DNA from: Bacteroidia bacterium
Lineage (GTDB): Bacteria; Bacteroidota; Bacteroidia; B-17B0; Aurantibacillaceae
Assembly: GCA_026418315.1 (NCBI GenBank)
Contig: JAOABO010000061.1
Span: forward strand, 4,977 to 10,289
Length of the DNA stretch: 5,313 nt
Direction: 5' to 3'
Positions 1-5,313 of the stretch are shown piece by piece (position 1 is the first letter of the stretch; every line of letters begins with the position of its first letter). The position numbers were made by a program, and so were the translations under genes. The notes under the pieces were generated by a model. It was not told where the DNA came from. It saw nothing but the letters and a program-made list of their open reading frames with translations, and did no database searches.

Positions 1-1665
1 ATGCAAAATGACTCTGCTATAAAATATCTGCAATTATTTTTGAACTTTAAAAGTGATGACCCAAAAAAATTTGACAAAGATTTTGAAGCCGAAATGTATC
101 AGGCCAAAGAAATGATTAAATATGCTAAAAAAGAAAATGAATTAAAGAAAAAAATTGTACCATTTAATCCCGTTGTGGTAAGAGACCTATCTACCCCTCA
201 AGACGAGTATCTTGCTTCCCTCTCACCCGACGATCAATATTGTTATTTTGTAAGAAAAGAGCCATTACAATCCAAAGATTTAATCTATCAAACCGATAAA
301 GAAAAAGAAGTATTTATGGTAGCAGTCAGAGAAAAAGATAAATTTGATAAAGGCAGCGAAATGCCCCCACCATTTAATACCACTGATGACAATCAAGGAG
401 GATGCAGTGTTACAGTAGATAACAAGCATTTGTTTTTTGCTATGATGCGATATGAAGGCGGTGCTCAGCCAAATTGTGATATCTATGTCAGTGATATGAT
501 GAATGGTGAGTGGAAACCTTATCGAAAAGTACCCAACATTAATCACCCTATTTATTGGGACTCTCAACCAAGTATATCCGCCGATGGTAATACTTTATAT
601 TTTGCAAGTAACCGCCCTGGCGGCTATGGCGGTACCGATATTTATGTCAGTTTCAGGAATCCTAAAACAGGTGAATGGAGTATTCCTCAAAACCTTGGTC
701 CAAAAATTAACACCAAAGGACACGAAAGAACACCATTTATTCATAGTGATAGCGAGACCTTATATTTTAGCAGCGACGGACATTTTGGATTTGGTGGCTT
801 TGATATTTTTTATTCAAGAAAAAACGAAAAAGGAGAATGGTCAGAACCAGAAAACCTTGGAAGTCCTATTAACACTACCAGCGATGAATTAGGGTTTTTT
901 GTCAGTTCTAATGCTAAAGATGGATATTTTTGTGCTTACTCTGAAGGCCCATTAGCATCCAAAGGAGTTGGAAAATATGATTTATTTAGATTTGAATTAT
1001 ACGATAATGCCAGACCCAACGAAGTCAATATTATTAAAGGACAAATAAAAGATACAGAAAACAATCCCATTGGCGGAAAAGCAATAGTTGAAATCAACTA
1101 TCCCGATAATAAAAGCAAAACTTTTGCTGCCGTTGACTCTTCTAATGGAGAATTTGTAGCCGCCATTAATCTAAGTAAAACAAAAGGACAGGATGTTTTA
1201 ATTAATATCAAAAAAGATGGATATGCTTTTAGTTCTCAAATCATATCTATTCCAAACAAAACTGACTTTAATACCCCACTACCCCCCGTTGAATTAATAA
1301 CAGATAGTGTAAAACCAGGAAAATCATTCGTTATTAATAACTTATACTATAAAACCAATAGTTCAGAAATTGAAGAACGTTCAAAAAAAGTTCTTATAAA
1401 ATTTGCTGATTACTTAAAAGAAAACCCTCAACTAAAAATTGAAATAAGAGGACATACCGATAATGTTGGAAACTCCAAAGACAATGAGGCACTGTCCTTA
1501 AACCGTGCTTATTCTGTAAAAGAATTTTTGGAAAAGCAAGGAATAGCAGGCCAGAGAATAACTGCAAAGGGATTCGGCTCCTCTATGCCAATATCACCTA
1601 ACACTACAGAAGAAGGAAGAGCCAAAAACAGAAGAACAGAATTTTACATTATTTCAAATAAATGA
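1..1665 (+). CDS. PorE-like envelope protein: PD40 beta-propeller, CRD and OmpA-C peptidoglycan-binding domains (probably 5'-partial)
   Basis: Predicted periplasmic or outer-membrane-associated protein that anchors to peptidoglycan. Seen: residues 1-55 are charged and helical, like the tail of a TPR region. Residues 70-335 hold PD40/WD40-like propeller blades, clearest at 193-216 (ISADGNTLYFASNRPGG then GGTDIYV) and 249-271 (DSETLYFSSDG then GGFDIFYS). Each is followed by a GEWS.P.NLG..INT strand, near 225-239 and 278-292. Residues 343-430 resemble a carboxypeptidase-regulatory-like domain (IIKGQIKDTENNPIGG). Residues 445-554 are OmpA-C, with GHTDNVG (D487), LSLNRA (R502) and NRR (543-545); D487 and R502 match the family's diaminopimelate-contacting residues. 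Known: TPR, propeller, CRD, OmpA-C is the domain order of PorE, a type IX secretion lipoprotein, but Bacteroidota carry many paralogues with other or unknown roles. Odd: there is no signal peptide and the frame is open at base 1, so the true start is probably upstream and the ATG at 1 an internal Met. The stop codon overlaps the next start. Domain calls are firm; orthology to PorE is not. Confidence 0.88.
   Translation: MQNDSAIKYLQLFLNFKSDDPKKFDKDFEAEMYQAKEMIKYAKKENELKKKIVPFNPVVVRDLSTPQDEYLASLSPDDQYCYFVRKEPLQSKDLIYQTDKEKEVFMVAVREKDKFDKGSEMPPPFNTTDDNQGGCSVTVDNKHLFFAMMRYEGGAQPNCDIYVSDMMNGEWKPYRKVPNINHPIYWDSQPSISADGNTLYFASNRPGGYGGTDIYVSFRNPKTGEWSIPQNLGPKINTKGHERTPFIHSDSETLYFSSDGHFGFGGFDIFYSRKNEKGEWSEPENLGSPINTTSDELGFFVSSNAKDGYFCAYSEGPLASKGVGKYDLFRFELYDNARPNEVNIIKGQIKDTENNPIGGKAIVEINYPDNKSKTFAAVDSSNGEFVAAINLSKTKGQDVLINIKKDGYAFSSQIISIPNKTDFNTPLPPVELITDSVKPGKSFVINNLYYKTNSSEIEERSKKVLIKFADYLKENPQLKIEIRGHTDNVGNSKDNEALSLNRAYSVKEFLEKQGIAGQRITAKGFGSSMPISPNTTEEGRAKNRRTEFYIISNK
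1662..1665 (+). other. ATGA stop/start overlap joining genes 1 and 2
   Basis: The TGA stop of the OmpA-C gene (1663-1665) overlaps the ATG of the TPR phosphatase gene (1662-1664). The start is preceded by the A-rich stretch TTTCAAATAA with no Shine-Dalgarno match, as is common in Bacteroidota. The overlap implies that both genes are on one transcript and suggests translational coupling. It also supports this ATG as the start, because the signal peptide follows directly from it. Confidence 0.8.
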
Positions 1666-3641
1666 AATATATTACCAGACATATACATGTAATTCTTCAT
1701 TGTGTTTTACTATCTCACTCTGTTTTTAATGCACAAATCCAAAAGGACTCTATTCTCAATGCATTAGATTACATTAAAACTTATGAATCAAATTTTAATA
1801 AGGTGTATCCTCTTGCTAAAAAGATAAAAGATATTTCTGTTCAGTTAAAAGATACTTTATTAATTATAAAATCCTACCAAACAATAGGAGATGTATTATG
1901 GTACGCATCTGTATATGGCGAAGCAGAAGAATACTACTTTAAATCTCTTGAAATAACAGATTCTTCTAAGTACCCTAGAGAATATGCTTATGCTCTCTAT
2001 GGTATAGGTTGGATTGAATGTATTCAAAAAGGTAAAAGAGAAAAAGTACAATTATTAAAACGCGCTTTCAACATATACAAACAATTAAAAGATACTGGAA
2101 ATATTATCATACTTTCTAATGCTATTGCAGGTGCTTATCAGGAATTATATAATCAAGATACTACACAAAAATGTTATTTAGATTCGGCTATTAATAGTTT
2201 ATATTCTGCCTTCTATCTTATAAATAAATCTGAAAAATGGAAAACAAGAGTTCCTGAAATATATCCCAACCTGGCTCAAGAACTCCTTCAAAAAGGAGAT
2301 TATATTAATGCTTATAAAATAATAAACGAGCATTTCAGAAATCCCAGTATTTACAAACATAAAACAATTTTTATCACTTCAATACTTATTAAATCACAAG
2401 TTCTTAATAAATTATCCTATAAAGATAGTGCACGGTATTTAATAAATAAATATTCAGATATAATTTTAGAAACTGATGACAATCAAGTATTGAAAGATTA
2501 CTATGAATTATTGTATGAATATAATAAAGAAGATAAAAACTATGCAAAAGCATTGCAGTATCACGAAAAATATTTAGCAATAACAGAACAAATAAATAAG
2601 CAACTCTTATCAGTTAAATATGAAGAATTGGATGCCCAAAAAGAACTGTATAAGAAAGAACAATCACTTATTGCAATACAAAAAGAAAACGAAATCAACC
2701 AGTTGCAAAATAAGCAAAAAACTTATTTTCTTACCATTGCTCTCATTTCTATTTTCATCATCGGTTTTTTCTTATTAAAAACTTTAAAACAAAATTCTGA
2801 AATCAAAAAATTAAATTCTGAAATATCTTTACAAAAAAATTTACTTGAACAAAAAAACAAAGATATTTTAGATAGTATCAACTATGCCTCCCGTATTCAA
2901 AAGGCACTCATTACTTCCAATGAATATATCCAAAACCATTTCCAAAAAGAAAACTTCTTTCAGGATTATTTTGTTCTCTATTTGCCCAAAGACATTGTGA
3001 GCGGCGACTTCTATTGGGCTAATGTCAATGTTCAACACCCTGATAAACCCCATTATTTAGCCGTCTGTGATTGTACAGGACACGGTGTTCCAGGCGCATT
3101 TATGAGCTTACTCAATATTAACTTCCTTAACGAAGCCATTCAGGAAAGACAATTATTTTACCCCAATGACATTCTCAACTATGTGCGTCAAAAACTTATA
3201 CAAAATTTATCCTACGACGAACAGCAAAAAGATGGAATGGATGCTTCACTCATTCTATTTGACCAATCCTATAAACAAAATTTCAAAATTTACTACGCTT
3301 TGGCTAATCATCAAATGATTGTTGTAAGAAATAAACAATCTATAGTATTATATGGAGACAAAATGCCCGTAGGACATTCCTATTCTATGAAAGATTTCAA
3401 TCTCTATGAATTTCAACTATTGAAAAATGACTGGGTGTACCTCTTCACAGATGGCTACAAAGACCAGTTTGGCGGAGAAAAAGGAAAAAGAATGATGCAC
3501 AAAAAATTTGTAGATATCATTACTGACAATTCCAACCAACCACCCGATGAACAACTTGCGTTATTAAATCATTTTTTTACAGAATGGAAGCAAAACCAAG
3601 AACAAACAGATGATGTATGTATCATGGGATTTAAAGTTTAA
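1662..3641 (+). CDS. Membrane sensor phosphatase: periplasmic TPR-like domain, one TM helix, coiled coil, SpoIIE/PP2C domain
   Basis: Predicted inner-membrane serine/threonine phosphatase of the SpoIIE (PPM/PP2C) family, whose members dephosphorylate STAS-type anti-anti-sigma or related partner-switching proteins. Seen: a signal peptide at residues 1-24, hydrophobic HVILHCVLL and a likely cut after FNA. Residues 30-320 are helical and TPR-like (for example IGDVLWYASVYGEAEEYYFKS at 75-95), predicted periplasmic. A membrane helix spans about 355-372, followed by a coiled coil at about 374-415 carrying SINYASRIQKAL. The phosphatase domain covers about 430-659. Metal-binding acidic motifs are intact: VSGDFYW (D449), CDCTGHGVPGAF (D470), DGMDAS (524-529), LFTDGY (D597) and the terminal TDDVCIMG (D650, D651), so it should be active. 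Full length, with start and stop present. It overlaps gene 1 by 4 bases and gene 3 starts 2 bases downstream. Its coiled-coil/catalytic DNA is nearly duplicated in gene 3. The signal sensed and the substrate are unknown. Confidence 0.93.
   Translation: MKYITRHIHVILHCVLLSHSVFNAQIQKDSILNALDYIKTYESNFNKVYPLAKKIKDISVQLKDTLLIIKSYQTIGDVLWYASVYGEAEEYYFKSLEITDSSKYPREYAYALYGIGWIECIQKGKREKVQLLKRAFNIYKQLKDTGNIIILSNAIAGAYQELYNQDTTQKCYLDSAINSLYSAFYLINKSEKWKTRVPEIYPNLAQELLQKGDYINAYKIINEHFRNPSIYKHKTIFITSILIKSQVLNKLSYKDSARYLINKYSDIILETDDNQVLKDYYELLYEYNKEDKNYAKALQYHEKYLAITEQINKQLLSVKYEELDAQKELYKKEQSLIAIQKENEINQLQNKQKTYFLTIALISIFIIGFFLLKTLKQNSEIKKLNSEISLQKNLLEQKNKDILDSINYASRIQKALITSNEYIQNHFQKENFFQDYFVLYLPKDIVSGDFYWANVNVQHPDKPHYLAVCDCTGHGVPGAFMSLLNINFLNEAIQERQLFYPNDILNYVRQKLIQNLSYDEQQKDGMDASLILFDQSYKQNFKIYYALANHQMIVVRNKQSIVLYGDKMPVGHSYSMKDFNLYEFQLLKNDWVYLFTDGYKDQFGGEKGKRMMHKKFVDIITDNSNQPPDEQLALLNHFFTEWKQNQEQTDDVCIMGFKV
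2831..3079 (+). repeat. Direct repeat, copy A (coiled coil to start of SpoIIE domain, gene 2)
   Basis: Aligned without gaps to 5065-5313 (offset 2234), this copy matches at 242 of 249 bases. Mismatches lie at 2844, 2918, 2919, 2960, 2982, 2984 and 3002. Five are synonymous; two change the protein (Leu/Ile at 2844, Asn/Asp at 2919). The copy starts at about residue 391 in the coiled coil and runs through SINYASRIQKAL, VSGDFYW and CDCT. Left of 2831 similarity fades quickly. The right end cannot be set, because the partner copy runs off the window. Confidence 0.95.
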
Positions 3642-3643
3642 GA

Positions 3644-5313
3644 ATGAACACCAAAAATAAAAAAATAATACAAATTCTTCTGGGGGGATTAATTACATGG
3701 ATTTATTTTTTTGGAATATATTGGATAGGAAGTAAACAAACCCCATCTGCTAACCAAGATGAAGTTAATCAATTATCAGATGCAGAAAATACGAAATTTC
3801 ACTTGAATGGTACATGGTACATTGTAAAAAACTCTGATTTTGACCCTCAAAATCCTGTTATTTCCACTAATACTGTTCCCATTAATAGCTTAGATTCATT
3901 ACCCAACTGGTACAAAGGTGAAAAAATTTGGTTAATTTACCATTCTGTTGATGCCGATTCTCAACTATTTAATAAGGTTTTTCATCTTATTGTAAATCAG
4001 AAAGGAGCTTCTTCCGTGTATCTAAATAAAAATCTACTGCTCAATATTGGCAAACCATCAAATAATCCTGAAAATGAAATATGTGTGAATGTTAGTTCAC
4101 CTTTTTTGTTTTATGTAGATAAACCATTTACAATATATATTGAACATTCAGAACAAACACCCATGATATGGAAAAACAAAATCAATTACTCTCACTTATC
4201 AGGATTGAAATTTGAAATTCACTCATATCATAAAAGTGATGCAGATTTTATTTTATCCTTCATTATTGGATTTCTTATAACACTAGCGTGTATTCATTTA
4301 CTTTTGTTTTTCTTTTATACAGAGATCAAAGATAATTTATATTTTTCTTTGTTTTTATTCTTCTATACTTGTGTATGGATAGCCATTATAATGAGTAATT
4401 CCAAATACTTTTTGACTAATTTAATTGGAAACAAATTAATTGAAATAGCCATTATTTCCACATTTATTGCATTGATATTTTTTGTTCAACATCTGTTTAA
4501 GCAATATCTAAACAAAATATTATGGGCACTGTTTATTTGTATTTTTATATTTTCGGTTTTAGATATATTCTACCAAAATAGTATCATTGAAATACTAAAC
4601 ATTACTGGCATTATATGGTTAATTATATTCAGCGTTATATTCATTTTTATTACTGTGTACCGTAGTGCAAAACAAAATATTCCTGGTATAAAAATAGTTT
4701 CATTTGGAATACTCATTTTTGGAATACTTATTTTTACAATTATATCACTTATCTTTTATGAATTCATTAGTAATTTTGGTTCTTCACATTCTAACTTTAG
4801 CTTATCTATTAAAGAAAACGACTTCACGGGTCTAATTATTGTTCTCCTGCTTTTTTTAGCTTTATTCAGCATTCCCATATCTATGAGTATCTATCTGGCA
4901 TACAAATTTGCTTATACCAACAAAGTATTAAAAAACAAGCTTTCCGAAGTTGAAAATCTAAATAAAACTATTATTGAAAAAGAAAAAGAAAAGCAACTTA
5001 TCTTACAAAAACAAAATGAATTACTAGAACAACAAGTAAAAGAAAGAACACAGGAAATTTTTGAACAAAAAAATTTAATTGAACAAAAAAACAAAGATAT
5101 TTTAGATAGTATCAACTATGCCTCCCGTATTCAAAAGGCACTCATTACTTCAGATGAATATATCCAAAACCATTTCCAAAAAGAAAACTTCTTCCAGGAT
5201 TATTTTGTTCTCTATCTACCCAAAGACATTGTGAGTGGCGACTTCTATTGGGCTAATGTCAATGTTCAACACCCTGATAAACCCCATTATTTAGCCGTCT
5301 GTGATTGTACAGG
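3644..5313 (+). CDS. Second sensor phosphatase: jelly-roll-like periplasmic domain, 7TMR-DISM membrane region, coiled coil, SpoIIE domain (3'-partial)
   Basis: The frame opens at ATG 3644, two bases after gene 2's stop, and stays open for 556 codons to the edge with no stop. Seen: a hydrophobic anchor or uncleaved signal at residues 8-28. A periplasmic part at about 45-195 has LNGTW, TVPINSLDSLPNW and SSVYLNKNLLLNIG, resembling the galactose-binding-like jelly-roll (DISMED2-type) sensors usually paired with 7TMR-DISM. Seven hydrophobic helices follow at about 203-224, 232-250, 265-284, 290-308, 318-338, 347-371 and 394-419. A Lys/Glu/Gln-rich coiled coil covers 424-500 with SINYASRIQKAL, and the phosphatase start has VSGDFYW (D533) and CDCT. 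By comparison with gene 2, about 190 more residues are expected beyond the edge. Known: 7TMR-DISM proteins are envelope receptors coupled to kinases, cyclases or SpoIIE phosphatases. Inferred: it senses a periplasmic, possibly carbohydrate-like ligand and acts on the same target as gene 2. The jelly-roll call is the weakest part. Confidence 0.9.
   Translation, partial: MNTKNKKIIQILLGGLITWIYFFGIYWIGSKQTPSANQDEVNQLSDAENTKFHLNGTWYIVKNSDFDPQNPVISTNTVPINSLDSLPNWYKGEKIWLIYHSVDADSQLFNKVFHLIVNQKGASSVYLNKNLLLNIGKPSNNPENEICVNVSSPFLFYVDKPFTIYIEHSEQTPMIWKNKINYSHLSGLKFEIHSYHKSDADFILSFIIGFLITLACIHLLLFFFYTEIKDNLYFSLFLFFYTCVWIAIIMSNSKYFLTNLIGNKLIEIAIISTFIALIFFVQHLFKQYLNKILWALFICIFIFSVLDIFYQNSIIEILNITGIIWLIIFSVIFIFITVYRSAKQNIPGIKIVSFGILIFGILIFTIISLIFYEFISNFGSSHSNFSLSIKENDFTGLIIVLLLFLALFSIPISMSIYLAYKFAYTNKVLKNKLSEVENLNKTIIEKEKEKQLILQKQNELLEQQVKERTQEIFEQKNLIEQKNKDILDSINYASRIQKALITSDEYIQNHFQKENFFQDYFVLYLPKDIVSGDFYWANVNVQHPDKPHYLAVCDCT
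5065..5313 (+). repeat. Direct repeat, copy B (coiled coil to start of SpoIIE domain, gene 3; runs off the edge)
   Basis: This is the second copy of the 2831-3079 segment, in the same reading frame of gene 3, starting at about residue 475. The protein differs from copy A at only two residues (Ile for Leu in the coiled coil, Asp for Asn after ALITS). The last 77 bases (5237-5313) are identical to 3003-3079. The repeat probably continues past the window, because the domain does. Confidence 0.95.

Noticed and set aside
280..567. Open frame on the - strand opposite gene 1
   Set aside because: The translation is low-complexity and Phe/Ile-rich, as expected antisense to Lys/Asp-rich coding sequence. 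No domain or leader was seen.
503..892. Open frame on the + strand inside the PD40 region
   Set aside because: It lies fully within the strongly supported propeller/OmpA-C gene in another frame. It has no recognisable domain, and its composition follows from the overlapping codons.
1662..1733. Lipoprotein signal in gene 2 around Cys14
   Set aside because: The residues before the Cys (ILHC) do not fit a lipobox, and the FNA/Q site further on suits ordinary signal peptidase cleavage better.
2868..3053. Open frame on the - strand opposite the SpoIIE domain
   Set aside because: It is antisense to conserved catalytic motifs and shows no features of its own. The matching segment of gene 3 is nearly the same DNA, so recurrence there would not be independent evidence.
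5063..5096. Runs of seven A in the coiled-coil codons as programmed frameshift sites
   Set aside because: The frame is continuous through them and into the conserved domain in both genes. A-runs are frequent across this AT-rich window.
4912..5115. Open frame on the - strand opposite the coiled coil of gene 3
   Set aside because: The Ser/Phe/Cys-rich translation is the mirror of Lys/Glu/Gln/Asn codons in the coiled coil, a common artefact.
2831..5313. The direct repeat as a transposon or insertion sequence
   Set aside because: The repeat is in frame within both genes and encodes part of a signalling domain. No terminal inverted repeats or transposase were seen.
3644..5313. Gene 3 as a histidine kinase or adenylate cyclase, other common partners of 7TMR-DISM
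   Set aside because: The segment after the coiled coil carries SpoIIE motifs (VSGDFYW, CDCT) and nearly matches the complete SpoIIE domain of gene 2.

Overview
The window is AT-rich and fully coding. It holds three genes on the + strand with no intergenic space. The protein families point to the phylum Bacteroidota: a PD40 propeller/OmpA-C envelope protein, and two SpoIIE-type phosphatases carrying the phylum-typical linker motif SINYASRIQKAL. The genes have no clear Shine-Dalgarno sequences, only A-rich leaders, which also fits. I cannot name the genus.

Layout: (1) Bases 1-1665 encode a PD40 beta-propeller, a carboxypeptidase-regulatory-like domain and a C-terminal OmpA peptidoglycan-binding domain. 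A TPR-like remnant is left at the N-terminus and the gene is probably cut by the left edge. This domain order is that of PorE, a type IX secretion component, although the phylum has many paralogues. (2) Bases 1662-3641 encode a complete 659-residue sensor phosphatase: signal peptide, periplasmic TPR-like helices, one membrane helix, coiled coil and SpoIIE/PP2C domain. It overlaps gene 1 by 4 bases (ATGA). (3) From base 3644 to the right edge, starting 2 bases after gene 2, lies an open frame with no stop. It encodes a second sensor phosphatase: N-terminal anchor, periplasmic jelly-roll-like domain, seven membrane helices (7TMR-DISM type), coiled coil and the beginning of the same SpoIIE domain.

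The most striking signal is at DNA level. The coiled-coil/phosphatase parts of genes 2 and 3 match at 242 of 249 bases (2831-3079 versus 5065-5313), including nearly all synonymous sites, while the sensor parts are unrelated. Two different sensors have therefore been joined recently to, or are kept homogenised at, one output module. The likely reading is an operon in which an envelope protein is made together with two phosphatases that read different periplasmic signals and act on the same cytoplasmic partner. The partner (an anti-anti-sigma or other STAS-type protein and its kinase) is not in the window.

The window ends exactly when the two copies have been identical for 77 bases, which looks like an assembly-graph break at a repeat rather than a biological end. 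No RNA genes, CRISPR arrays, insertion sequences, promoters or terminators were recognised.
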